Shown one piece after another: positions 21,755 to 32,220 of a stretch of DNA of 64,000 bases. The notes under the pieces are model-generated. The model searched no databases. It saw only the letters and a list, made by a program, of their open reading frames with translations, and was not told where the DNA came from. Numbering within the stretch: the stretch's first letter is position 1; every line of letters starts with the position of its first letter. The position numbers were made by a program, and so were the translations under genes. This stretch comes from Branchiostoma floridae (lineage: Eukaryota; Chordata; Leptocardii; Amphioxiformes; Branchiostomatidae), in contig NW_023365764.1 of the NCBI RefSeq assembly GCF_000003815.2, forward strand, positions 107,967-171,966, read 5' to 3'.

Positions 21755-24493
21755 CAAGCAAAAGCTAATAATTTAATCGCAAACAGAAGAGCCAAATTTA
21801 TGGAGCAGGGGGAAAAATGTACTAAATTTTTCATGAACTTAGTTAGTAGGGGTCATGCAAGGAAAAACATGACGACACTTGTGAATTCAGATGGATTGAT
21901 CTTCACGGAGCCTCAAAACATTCTGCAGGAGCAAGTAAAATTCTATGCTAACCTTTATGCGTTTGAAAATTCTCCCATGTCTTTAGACAGTGATGTATTC
22001 TTACCCTTTTTTCCAAAAGCGGCCCCCATCTTATCATCTGGCCAATGTAGCAGTTGTGAAGGTCCGATAACAGAAAAGGAATTGAAATTAGCTGTCGAAT
22101 CTTTTTCCAGTGGAAAGTCTCCAGGTCTTGACGGACTCCCTACTGATTTTTATAAGACCTTTTTTAACATCTTAAAACAACCAATGCTAGACTCATTCAA
22201 TTACTCATTTCAGGTGGGGCATCTGTCTGAGTCCCAAAAAATTGGTCTCATTTCTCAAATTCTTAAACAGGACCCAACTGGGCAAGATAAAAACCCCACT
22301 AGTATGAAAAACTGGCGACCCATAACATTGTTAAATTGTGACACCAGAATTTTATCAAAGTGCATTGCCTTGCGTATGAAAAATGTAATCTCAAGCCTTG
22401 TCTCATACGATCAGACAGGATTTTTACAAGGACGTAATATAAGTGACAATATACGAAAAATATTAGAAATCATAGAATATTATGATCTTAACGAAAAGCC
22501 AGGCTTGATTTTTATTGCGGATTTCCAGAAAGCTTTTGATAAAATAAGACAGGACTTCATTCTCAAAGTGTTAAGATTTTTTGGATTTGGAGAATCCTTC
22601 CTGAATTGGATAAAGATTTTATATAAAAGTGCTGTTAGTAAAGTAATTAACTATGGGTATATCTCTGAATCATTCCCCCTCACACGTGGAGTTCGCCAGG
22701 GCTGCCCACTTTCTCCTTATCTCTTTATTTTAGGTGCTGAAATACTAGCAATCAAAATCAGAAGTAACAACGAAATAAAGGGTTTAAATATTCATGGCAT
22801 CGAAACAAAAATCTCTCAATATGCAGACGACTCCAACTTTCCACTCGCTGCAACACTTGGCTCTCTGCACGCCCTTACCGGCGATTTAGATCTCTTTGCG
22901 TTGCTATCTGGTCTAGTTCCTAACTTTGACAAGTGTGCTGTACTTCGCATTGGCTCCCTAAAATATACAGACTTCTATTTACCCTCTCCTCTGCCCATAC
23001 GATGGACAGATGGACCTACAGAAGTTTTAGGTATCCATATTCCTGTAAACTTTAAAGATATTGTGTCAATCAATTTTGACCGAAAATATATGAAAATAGA
23101 TAAAATTTTGAATCCTTGGAAAGAAAAAGGACTATCACTTATGGGGAAAGTCACTCTGGTAAATACACTTATAGTTTCACAGTTTATATTTTTATTAAGT
23201 TCGCTCCCGTCTCCATCGTCAGCTTTTTTCGACAAATATGAAAAAAAGATTTTCAAGTTTTTATGGCGTGACGGACCCGAGCGAGTTAAGCGAAAGACAA
23301 TATACAATGATTATGATCAAGGTGGATTAAAACTTCAAAATCTGCGAGCTGTCGATCTCAAACTGAAGGCCGCTCTAGTGCCAAAACTGCACAAAAACGA
23401 AAACTGGTTTTGTTCTAAATTATTGTCCTTCTCTAGTCCTGTTCTTAGAACCAGTACGTTTCCTTTTGCACAGCTTAAAACGAATGACTTCGAAATCTTG
23501 ATTAAGAAAGTAGTCAGTCTGTTTTTTCGACAAGTTATACAAAGTTGGTTGAAATACCAACTACGCCCCCCAGAAAATTGCATACAAGTCAAACAGCAAC
23601 TCCTTTGCTTGAATTCACATATTTGTATAAGTAGGCGACCCTTTTGTTCCTCAGCCTTCTTCAATAAAAAAGTACTTTTTGTAAATGACATTATTGATGC
23701 TGAGAATAATTTTTTGTCTTTTGACAGCTTTGTAGTCAAATTTGGAGATGTCTGTACAGCTTATCAGTATCATCAACTTTTGTCAGCTATTCCTCCTCAA
23801 TGGAAACATATTCTAAGACAAGGCTCCTCAGAGCTACGTGTTTGCATCCCTGCCTGTAGAGATGTAACCTGGCTACATAGTAAAAATATTAATAAATGCT
23901 TATATGCTTTCTACATGAATGAAGCCAGATTATGTGAAACTTCAGACAGGATACAGTACACGTGGGAAGATTATTTCAACTGTCCAATACCATGGCAAAA
24001 GGTTTATAACCTACCTTACAAAATTTCCATTGACTCTAGTGTTTGCATGTTTCAACATAAACTATTATTCAAATACTTGACCGTGAACAAGACCTTATAC
24101 ACTTGGGGTTTGAAGGAGTCGCCCATATGTGAATATTGTAATGAAGATGAAGAAACAGTCTTCCATCTCTTTTTTCATTGTAGAGTTGCTACACTTTTCT
24201 GGAGGCAAGTAGAAGACTGGTTTCTCATCAATACGGGGGAACATTTAAATCTGAACCTGTTTAAAGTTATCTTTGGTGATTTGAATTGTCGGTGCCCAGT
24301 TTCTGCCAATATGATTATCCTTCTTGGCAAACACTTTATTTTCAAGAACCGTCAACGCTCTCTTAATTTACAAGCCTTTATTTCATATATGTCATACATC
24401 CATAGGCTAGAATATATTATAGCAAAAAGGATGGACAAGATAAAAGAACACTTTGGTAAATGGGGGAAAATAGCTTTATCGTTAAAACAGTGA
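21755..24493 (+). CDS. LINE ORF2 fragment: reverse transcriptase plus C-terminal Cys/His motif
   Basis: First Met at 21800 (897 aa), but the frame is open from the junction at 21755 and is translated there as QAKANNLIANRRAKFMEQG, so Met is internal to the original protein. It would copy LINE RNA into DNA at the target site. RT landmarks include GKSPGLDGLPTDFY, NWRPITLLNCD, FLQGRNISDNI, ADFQKAFD, RGVRQGCPLSPYLF and QYADDSNF (catalytic YADD at 341-344). Near the C-terminus CEYCNEDEETVFHLFFHC gives the zinc-knuckle-like CX2C...H...C seen in L1/Tx1-type ORF2. All motifs appear intact. The N-terminal endonuclease is lost. Confidence 0.92.
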   Translation, partial: QAKANNLIANRRAKFMEQGEKCTKFFMNLVSRGHARKNMTTLVNSDGLIFTEPQNILQEQVKFYANLYAFENSPMSLDSDVFLPFFPKAAPILSSGQCSSCEGPITEKELKLAVESFSSGKSPGLDGLPTDFYKTFFNILKQPMLDSFNYSFQVGHLSESQKIGLISQILKQDPTGQDKNPTSMKNWRPITLLNCDTRILSKCIALRMKNVISSLVSYDQTGFLQGRNISDNIRKILEIIEYYDLNEKPGLIFIADFQKAFDKIRQDFILKVLRFFGFGESFLNWIKILYKSAVSKVINYGYISESFPLTRGVRQGCPLSPYLFILGAEILAIKIRSNNEIKGLNIHGIETKISQYADDSNFPLAATLGSLHALTGDLDLFALLSGLVPNFDKCAVLRIGSLKYTDFYLPSPLPIRWTDGPTEVLGIHIPVNFKDIVSINFDRKYMKIDKILNPWKEKGLSLMGKVTLVNTLIVSQFIFLLSSLPSPSSAFFDKYEKKIFKFLWRDGPERVKRKTIYNDYDQGGLKLQNLRAVDLKLKAALVPKLHKNENWFCSKLLSFSSPVLRTSTFPFAQLKTNDFEILIKKVVSLFFRQVIQSWLKYQLRPPENCIQVKQQLLCLNSHICISRRPFCSSAFFNKKVLFVNDIIDAENNFLSFDSFVVKFGDVCTAYQYHQLLSAIPPQWKHILRQGSSELRVCIPACRDVTWLHSKNINKCLYAFYMNEARLCETSDRIQYTWEDYFNCPIPWQKVYNLPYKISIDSSVCMFQHKLLFKYLTVNKTLYTWGLKESPICEYCNEDEETVFHLFFHCRVATLFWRQVEDWFLINTGEHLNLNLFKVIFGDLNCRCPVSANMIILLGKHFIFKNRQRSLNLQAFISYMSYIHRLEYIIAKRMDKIKEHFGKWGKIALSLKQ

Positions 24494-24698
24494 ATAGTGA
24501 ATAACATATATACAACTTCTGTTTATCATTTCCTTGTTATATACAAATGTGTACACTGCTATAAGTTATCCTCATTGTTTTCTGGTTTTATTTATCTTTT
24601 GTGTCCTACATGTACTTTCAGTATTATCGCTCTATGTATGATATGTGTATCTTGTGTTTGAAAAATCAATAAAAAGTTATATAAAAAAAAAAAAAAAA
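21755..24698 (+). mobile_element. Young 5'-truncated L1/Tx1-like LINE with poly-A tail
   Basis: Direct repeat agattttac flanks the element (21746-21754 and 24699-24707), a clear target-site duplication. The uninterrupted alignment of the host repeat units across the gap confirms the insertion. The element begins inside ORF2, with an open frame from the first base, and ends with an AATAAA-like signal (24668-24673) and a run of about 17 A (24683-24699). The intact 900-residue frame suggests a recent event. Endonuclease and ORF1 are missing because of 5' truncation, so the copy is not autonomous. Confidence 0.92.
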
Positions 24699-25822
24699 AG
24701 ATTTTACAAAGGTCAAGCACTGCACCCGTTCACACCCGTTCCTATTTCATACATTGCCATATTTCCTTATGATTGAAGCGATAGCCGTAACGACAAATTC
24801 CTACCTGATTTCTTCCTACTCTACACCAATCTAGACGCGTCGATAGTCGAGTCTGGCCCCCTTACAAGGGCCAGATGGTCCCTCTTTCAGTGGCCGCCTG
24901 GCAGTATTGTCCTTAGCTGACTGGCTCCATGTCTTCTAGCGTGCGCTAGCTCTGTGGTACTCTTTTTAGACGGGGTTCAATGTTGACACAAGCACTTGCT
25001 GTAACTATGGTTTTGTAATCTATGCAAAATATTGATGTTAACACGCGTCGCATGTTTCCGTGTTCCCTGTCTCTGGTCAAAAATGATTTGGCCCCTAAAA
25101 GGTTGTGATTAGACCGATCATAAATGCATCTTACCTTGATGCCACCTTATCTAAAAGTATTTGAAATAAAAACTTGTTTATTACTGACAGGATCATGTAG
25201 GATATTCTCAATACGTACAATACCAAATCGGTGTAGGCGGGGTGAACTGTAGCGACCGCGAAACCGAGCCCAGCCGCAGTCATTACTTAAAACTGACTGT
25301 CCGTATCCCACTGCAGTTCACATTCAACCCTTCTTTATTCTAGTTTGGTTATGCTAGTGACTTCAGGAGTCAAGTTTCTTTTTGATGCCCTAAAATATAC
25401 TCTTTGACCCCTTGGTAATAGAAGCCCTTATATTTAAAACCACGCCCACCGACACCGACCCATATTTGAGCAGGCGCAGAGAGCACCTGTGTCGATACCA
25501 TGTCACCTAACATGGTTTGATAGAGTGTAGACTTGTTCAATTATTTTTCGAATAACAATCTTTGGGTTTTCGGCACCCCCATCAGATAGTGGAATGATGA
25601 GCCCAAAGGACAAATTTAAGTATTCTAGTTCTTGGGGGAGGGATAGATTAGGCTGTAAAAGTTTAAGCGTTTGTTTGAAATACTCTGCTCAGTCCAAATA
25701 ATCTACTTGTGGTTTTAGGTATCACATATTAACTTGTCTAAGGTTTTTGTGTGTATTAAACCCCGTTGGAAGACATAATTGTCATGACGTAACGTTACCG
25801 AACATGATAAGAAAGTTGTGTT

Positions 25823-25875
25823 GAAAATGAAAGCAATGCGTCCTGCCGAAAGTAAAAGCATTATTACATGACGTA
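25823..25875 (+). promoter_or_regulatory. Double ISRE-like motifs plus TGACGTAAT in unit 2
   Basis: GAAAATGAAAGC (25823-25834), GAAAGTAAAAGC (25848-25859) and atgacgtaatc follow each other exactly as in unit 1. No GBP exon is found near this copy. Confidence 0.4.
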
Positions 25876-27489
25876 ATCACTCAGTTATGTTTGAGTTATA
25901 TGTCTCAAGTCTCATAGCATTCATACATCTTTACATTTTACTCCGCAATTCATCTGCTTGCACAATAAAATATGACCTTTTTCTAAGTCATGTGTTGCAC
26001 TTAGACTGTCACACATAAATACGGTGGTCTTTAACATAGCAAGACATAAAATACTTTTGCCCATTCCAGATTTTGACGTTTGGGTGTTTGTGAATTGTTA
26101 TTGATAGTATCAGAAACAGACGCCAAAGCAACGACGTGCATCTTAATTAATGGAGGGTCTAAATTATGAAACCAGTCTGAGATTTTACAAAGGTAAAGCA
26201 CTTTTCCCCTTTCACTCCCGTTCCTTTTTCAGCCGTAACGACAAATTCCTACCTGACTCCTTCCTCCTCGACACCAATCTAGACGCGTCGATAGCTGAGT
26301 TTGGCCCTCTTACAATGGCCACCTGGCAGTACTGCACTTAGCTGACTGGTTCCGTCTCTTCTAGCTCTGTGGTACTCTTTTCATACAGGCATCAATGTTG
26401 ACACAAACACTCGCTGTAACTATGGTAAGTAATCTAGATAGAATGTTAATGTTATTGTGTTCGTGCAAAACACCTTAAAGGTCCTATTCTTGTGTTACCC
26501 GAGTCTGGTCTGAAAATGATTCCAAAAGGGTGTGTTTAGTCTCGTCATTAATTCCGTCCTTGATCCCACCTCATCTTAAAAGTATTTGAGATAAAAGCTT
26601 GTTTATTACTGAAAGAATCATGTACAATAGTTTCAATATGTACACTACCCAAACGACATGGTAGGAGCTAACCGCTGCGACAGCGAAACCGGGCCTGTCA
26701 CGGACCGTCTGACTTGGGTCTAACTCCGGCTTGCATTAAACCCTTCTCTGTTTCAACTTGATTATCCTAGCGGACATTGTTTTGGACCTGCAGGAGCCAC
26801 TTTGGTTTCTAATACCCCGAATTATGCTCTTTGACTCCTTGAATGATAATAAAGTACAGAAACCACGCATATTCTAAACCACGCCCACCGACACTGACCC
26901 ATATTTGAGTACGCACAGAGAGCACCTGTGTCGATACCACGTCACAAAACAAACCGTCAGATAGAAAGCGATACTAATCACGGTTCGTATACCTAAGCAG
27001 GACTGTTCCATTGTTTAACAAATATGCGGCTCATGGTCTGTTAGAAAAAGACGCCTGGACGTTAACCGTATGATGACAAAACTAACTTCGGGAGATCTCT
27101 ATGCTAAGTACGAAAACAGTCCAGTCCTAAAAAAGAGAGCCTGTATGTAGGACACAATTGCAAACTCAGTGAAGTTATAATTAAGGTAGTAATTAAGGCG
27201 TTTATATATACATATAGTGGGGGACATACATGTTTGATCAAAGACTTTGACTTCTGAAATGCCAGATTTAAGACAAATCCGCCATTCTAAAGTATATCTA
27301 TTCATAATAAGTGGGAAGACAAAGACCCAGTCATAAAAGAACTAAGAAAGTTTTATATCTTAGCAAGAAGAGTGTTGCAGCATCATTATGTAAATGAGAC
27401 CCCTTTGCATGGTTTATATTAAGTTATATCAAGTTCAACTTCACTTAACTTCTAAGTGCCACAAAAAATGATTTACCATTATCCATCAA

Positions 27490-27690
27490 TATCAAATTAT
27501 AGTGTTTACAATTATACAAATTAGATCATTTGCATAATGGACATCCATAGATGTCTCTAGCTCAGTTACAAATGTCATATGCCGATCAGTCCTGCCATGA
27601 AATGCAATTGGGTTATAAACGTTCCTCCTTAATTTAGCAAATAAGCTCTTAATTCGCATGATTTGAATTAAATTCACAAGTACACTGTCG
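27490..27690. repeat. Fragment of the dispersed AT-rich repeat
   Basis: Contains tagatcatttgcataatgg and tttagcaaataagctctt words related to the 8.4-10.3 kb copies. It appears to interrupt the third upstream unit before the ISRE motif at 27975. Confidence 0.5.
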
Positions 27691-27974
27691 TCGTCATTGC
27701 TTTGTGTCTCTTGTTAGGTGATAGGGAACATGTCATATTACATTCACCACAGACACAGTTCAGTGGATACCCCGTGTTTGCTACTACTAAATGTATACAG
27801 CGTCGTATAAGTATTCTCTACCACTCGCCTGTCTTCTGTGTATTCACCAAACTTTTGTCCCCTCCTCTCGACAGAAGGAGTGCAGTAAGCAGTAAACAAA
27901 GAGAACATTTTATTACTTAACTCTGGAAAAACATGGCTCCATAGACAAACTACTGGAAAACGTGACGACATACC

Positions 27975-27986
27975 GAAACTGAAAGC
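27975..27986 (+). promoter_or_regulatory. Exact ISRE/IRF-E-like motif, fourth exact or near copy
   Basis: GAAACTGAAAGC in the phrase cataccgaaactgaaagcat, matching the GBP-A upstream block. Nearest known GBP exon is 8.3 kb away (GBP-B). It may mark a remnant of a further upstream unit. Confidence 0.4.
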
Positions 27987-28193
27987 ATTACCGCATGCAT
28001 GAGTTCATAGAAAATCACCACTGTCACTGGCAGTCTGTATCGAGATAAAATTCAAGCAGGCATCCCGAAATGTTTGCATCCCCTAAAAGATGATATCTTA
28101 CCCAAACGAAAATATTCAAGAAGTCGTACACTAGTGTGCTTTACTTTGCCGCTGTAAAACAAGAGGTACTCACCTGAAAAACAAATATGGCAG

Positions 28194-28456
28194 TACAGTC
28201 AACCCTGCCCAAGACGACCACGACCAGGTGGTCGGTTACAAGAGTGTCGACTCACAGCATGATGCATAGTTTAAATGGTTTCCGTTGTTTGTAATGGCTA
28301 ATAAGCACGCGCGCGTGCATCCGCCGCCATCTTTATTTTGAACATAACATCGTAATGCTTACGTCAATGGGGAACATTTTCGGGACCGACAAAAAGCGGT
28401 CGTAATGTCCAGGTGGTCGCTAAGAAGAGGTGGTCGCTTGGACAGGTTTGAGTGTA
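28194..28456. mobile_element. MITE with inverted ends TACA-TCAA-CCTG-CCAAG
   Basis: The left end tacagtcaaccctgcccaag and the right end cttggacaggtttgagtgta are near-perfect inverted repeats. Further ggtggtcg/cgaccacc words occur inside both ends. The 263-bp body has no frame. Superfamily not determined. Confidence 0.65.
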
Positions 28457-29035
28457 TTTCGTGCGTTATTTACAGTTCATTCCACTGTGACGAATGACAT
28501 GAATTGTACTACTGTTAAACATTTTTTGGGTATGTCAGATTCATTGTTGTAATAAGTCATCACCACTCATATTCGTTCAAGAGTTTATTATCAAAAGACA
28601 CAATAGAGCGATACATGAGGAATCTTTGACAAAGATTTTCAATGATTTCAGTTGCAAAACACACCATCAATACTTCTTTTTTTCTTTTCATTCTATTTTT
28701 AAATTTCTTCATTATTGTATAAAATTCCGATTATCATATAAACACTCAGATCACAATGTTGTCGACACTTTAAATAACACATCAAACAATGGCAGTGTTT
28801 AGCATTTGGCATATCAAGACAATAACGAATTATGCAAATCAAACAGCATGATGCAAAACACTTTTTGCAACACAAAATGCATACAAGGACAAGGCATGTA
28901 ACAAATATATATTTTGGCAGTATTGACGGCAATTCCTGTAAAGTCATATAAATGTCAGAAATACCAAGGCTTGCCAGTAGACTTGACAGTCACCCTTGTC
29001 AACCTTGGTCATGAGAATGGTTAGTTCTATCACAA
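28457..29035. other. Intergenic DNA without a recognised feature
   Basis: AT-rich; a minus-strand frame at 28699-28947 has no recognised motif or splice context. Confidence 0.4.
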
Positions 29036-30165
29036 TCATATAATTGATAGGTTATAAAACTTCTTGTGAACCAAAATGTAATTCTCTTCGCCAAGAAGAG
29101 TATGAGATTGCTTGACTTGGGTCTGTATGTAGGTCAACAGCATATAACTCGAGAAATTGTGGATGGAACTTTGTGATTTTTGGTAGGTGTGTAGCAGTTG
29201 TCGAAAGGAATGCCAAGTTTGAAAACGGTTTACCTGGCGTTTTCCTACGGTACTGCAGCGAGCTTGGTATGTTTTTTGCGGTTTGTTTTTGGCAGCATAA
29301 GTCAAAATCTAGCTGGGCGATTTTCACGAAACTTGGTAGGTGTGTAGCGGTTTTGGAGAGGAAGGTCAAGTGCGAAAATGGTTTACCTGGCTCTTACCTA
29401 TGGTGCTGTAGCGGGATTTGTATGTAAGTGCGTTTGTCTGTAAGCAAGATAACTCGAGAACCCTTGAATGGATCCTGATTATATTTGTTAGGTGGATTGG
29501 GGTTAGGAAAACGAAGGTCAAGTTCGATAATGGGCACCCTAGTGTCTGCCTAAGGTACTGCAGCAAAACTTTTAATTTTGGCACTTCGTGTTCTGGACAT
29601 GCTGTGGTCATGATTTTTGAGTAGTAGATAGCCCTTGAAACAGAGAGTAAGTGCTGTGAGTTTGGACCCCCTAGCGGCTTTTTGGGAACTGCATGCACCG
29701 ATTTCCGTTCAAACTTTGGACGAGGATAACTTGAGAACGTGTAAACAGATCATCAGGATTTTCGGTATGTAGATAGAATGAGTGATGACTTATACAATGT
29801 AATACTAATTATGCAAATCAGTAGCTTATTTGCATAATTAATGAGGAAAGTTCATAAATCCATGCCAACAGCATATAACTCAAGAAGCTGTGTATGGATT
29901 TTCATGATATTTAGTATTTAAGTAGCGGCTGCGGAAAAGAAGATTGTGTTCGAAAATAGTTGACGTAGCATTTTCCGTTAGGACGGTAGTGGGCCGAGTG
30001 TGTGCGTCCTTTCGTTTGTGGAATGCATAACTCGAGAAGCCTTGAAAAAATCCTGATGATATTTGGTAGTGGGTAGGGGGTCAGGAAAACGAAGATAAAT
30101 TATGATTGTGGGCCCCCTAGCGGCTTCCTAAGGTACTGCAGAAAAACTTATTAACAGAAATAAAC
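29036..30165 (-). repeat. Dispersed repeat, inverted copy with ccctagcggctt words
   Basis: Four near-parallel sub-blocks (starting about 29130, 29300, 29440 and 29870) each read agcatataactcgagaa or similar, then a gatttttggtaggtgtg-like phrase. The segment 29660-29860 is the reverse complement of 9780-10080, including attatgcaaatcagtagctt versus its complement. An internally repetitive, non-coding interspersed family. Confidence 0.65.
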
Positions 30166-30780
30166 TGTGCTCTATATATCTCATTTTGACCTATATCTAT
30201 GGACACAGCTGTTATACAGATGGTTTGCTGGAGGACGCCCTTACACTGGGGACAAAGTCTAAATTGACAAGCATGAAATTCTGATTGACCAGGGATGCTA
30301 CCAGGTCATCTGTCAGGTCACAGTCTGGTTTTGGTAATGTTTGTGTGTTTGCATGTGAGGAACACAGTTCATGCAGTCATTTGCTATTTAGTAATACATG
30401 AATAAGACCTTAAAGTCTTAAATAAAGGCATGATTATTTGGCGAAGAGATGGGTTCGTTGAACTCTAGTTAAAAAATATTATTTCTATCCATGTACAGCA
30501 CTAAATGGCCCGAGGCGATATTTTCACAGTACATCATGCCACGGCACTATATTCTAATAACTACCAACCTAACACCATTAACAAATACACCGAAAACAAT
30601 ACCTTTTGTTTTTTTAAGAGTTTGCTCAGTGCCAGACCAATGATCACTTGTAGGCACTGAACTACGCTCACTTTAGCAGCATCTCTTTTCTCTAAGTCAG
30701 AAACAAGCAACCTCGGTAAGCTCAACTAACTGATCCAATAAGAGAAGCTGGAGTTACGAAGGCTGCTCGCGAAACTCCCT
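30166..30780. other. Intergenic DNA without a recognised feature
   Basis: No exon, RNA gene or transposon end was recognised. Confidence 0.4.
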
Positions 30781-30789
30781 ACCCCATTT

Positions 30790-31055
30790 AGCCTGAATGA
30801 TTTGATCAACTCACGCCGGGAAGGTCCCCTACTCTTTTCTGTTAATGTGGTGGGATCTTTTACGTGCCCAGGGTGTGACTCTCTCCAAACACAGGGCCGA
30901 AGCTAGGTACTCATTTTCGCCTGAGTAAAGTGAGGAAAGTCGCGTTATGTGCCTTTCCAAAAGGCACGAGATCGGTGACACGGCAGGTTTTTAACTCGGG
31001 ACCTCTTGGGCCTGGGCCCAACTCGCTGCCGATTACGCAACGCGATCTTACTTAC
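30790..31055 (-). mobile_element. Old tRNA-derived SINE (same family as 37.8-38.3 kb)
   Basis: The minus strand reads a degraded tRNA-like head (about 31055-30980), then the family-specific body with cgtgccttttggaaaggcac, ctttcctcactttactcagg and agtcacaccctgggcacgt. A- and B-box positions have mutated, consistent with an inactive copy. Confidence 0.65.
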
Positions 31056-32220
31056 CTCGTTTTGACTGAGGTTATTGTGAGATTCTGAAACCTGAAATTG
31101 CAAGTGCTTCTTCAAATGAATACTCAGTTTCTTTCATTTCTTCATTATACTTTTAAACTTGGTCAAACATCTAACTCCAATTCTGAAAGCTTATTGCTGC
31201 ATGCTACAAAGCTAACATTTACTCTTTAAAACGTTTGTCGAATACAATACGTTATACATCCGTGAATAACTTCATCAGGTTGGCAATTATTCATATAGTA
31301 AGTTACCCTTTGGTTGTGCTGAAAAGAACCTTACTACATGAATTGTTTTATACATATAATAGTAGAAAAGTGAATTTCAATCAAGATTAAAGTGATCCAG
31401 GTTATTATAATGACAAAACTATTTACCGTTAATTTCAACATTTTAGATGTCTTAAAACCAAAGTCAATTCCTTTTTCAGACCATAGGCTCAGTCCATCAG
31501 ACAGTATTCACATATTTACATTTATAGTACATATATACAGATATGTTTTGCGTTATTTTATACAAATATCCTTGTTGAAGTCATAAAATGGACAGATGTC
31601 CCGCGGACAAAACTACCTTTTTCTATCTACAAATAGACTGAAGGTTTGAATATAATGTGTCATAAGATAGCTAATATAGACCCATTAACAAAGAGGGTGA
31701 TTTACAATGTTATTAGAATAATCAATACATTATTTAGTAAGCTTTGATAATAAACTTTATATTAAACTCACATCCGATGTCTGTCAGACACCATCATCAG
31801 GGTTAGAATGGCTGAATCTGCTTCTATCTCTGATCATGGTGTGACTGACATCGATATGTTTTATGTGAGTACTGCCCTGCTTGTATTTACAAGAAAATTA
31901 CTATATGAGTAACTACCAACCTGATGAAATTACATTGTATTTGCGAATATAAGAATCGATACAGTATAATCAATTGTTCACAAATACACGTCATTCAGCA
32001 AAGATACACGGAGATATGAAAAACATGAAATGACAAAAAAAGCAAAGTAAGTATACATTACAAATGTACAAATGTAGCAATCAAAACTTTGAATTACTGG
32101 CACATCTAATGGCATATGTTCTTGCTACTGCAACAACTTTCATGCCATTGTGTATAAAGTTAGTTTATCCAACATCTTACGACCTGTATGATATTAGCAT
32201 GGCCTTTGGCTTATGTTATA
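31056..32220. other. 3' flank of the SH3-repeat gene
   Basis: AT-rich DNA 3' of the stop codon. Around 31755-31860 there is a phrase (gatgtctgtcagacaccatc) resembling the arms of the fold-back element at 38.9 kb. No exon was recognised; the poly-A site was not identified. Confidence 0.4.

Larger units (their letters stand above)
20440..27000. repeat. Decayed tandem array of about 1.4-1.5 kb units 5' of GBP-B
   Basis: Blocks such as ggcgcagagagcacctgtgt, agtgttctagttcttgggg and catacatctgaacatttta recur in the same order near 20.87-21.74 kb (continuing after the LINE at 24.70-25.29 kb) and 25.30-26.69 kb. The first block recurs, slightly diverged, at 26.70-26.97 kb. The tail of an earlier unit is seen at 20.50-20.86 kb. 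With the LINE removed, the spacing of the first two units is about 1.48 kb; the next is about 1.40 kb. All copies have the same orientation. I infer duplicated upstream/promoter DNA because the ISRE block also occurs just 5' of GBP-A. Confidence 0.7.

Noticed and set aside
22975-23739. Minus-strand frames of 110 and 134 aa
   Set aside because: They are antisense shadows of the intact LINE reverse-transcriptase frame.
26150-26341. 63-aa frame as a small gene upstream of GBP-B
   Set aside because: It lies in repeated unit DNA. The matching stretch in unit 1 is split by the LINE and shows many changes, so it is not maintained as coding.
29036-29698. Overlapping frames of 84-110 aa on both strands
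   Set aside because: They fall in an internally repetitive dispersed element and repeat with the sub-blocks; no splice signals or known motifs.
8440-30165. CRISPR-like regular repeats
   Set aside because: Sub-block spacing is irregular and the sequence is eukaryotic interspersed repeat; no short identical repeats with unique spacers.
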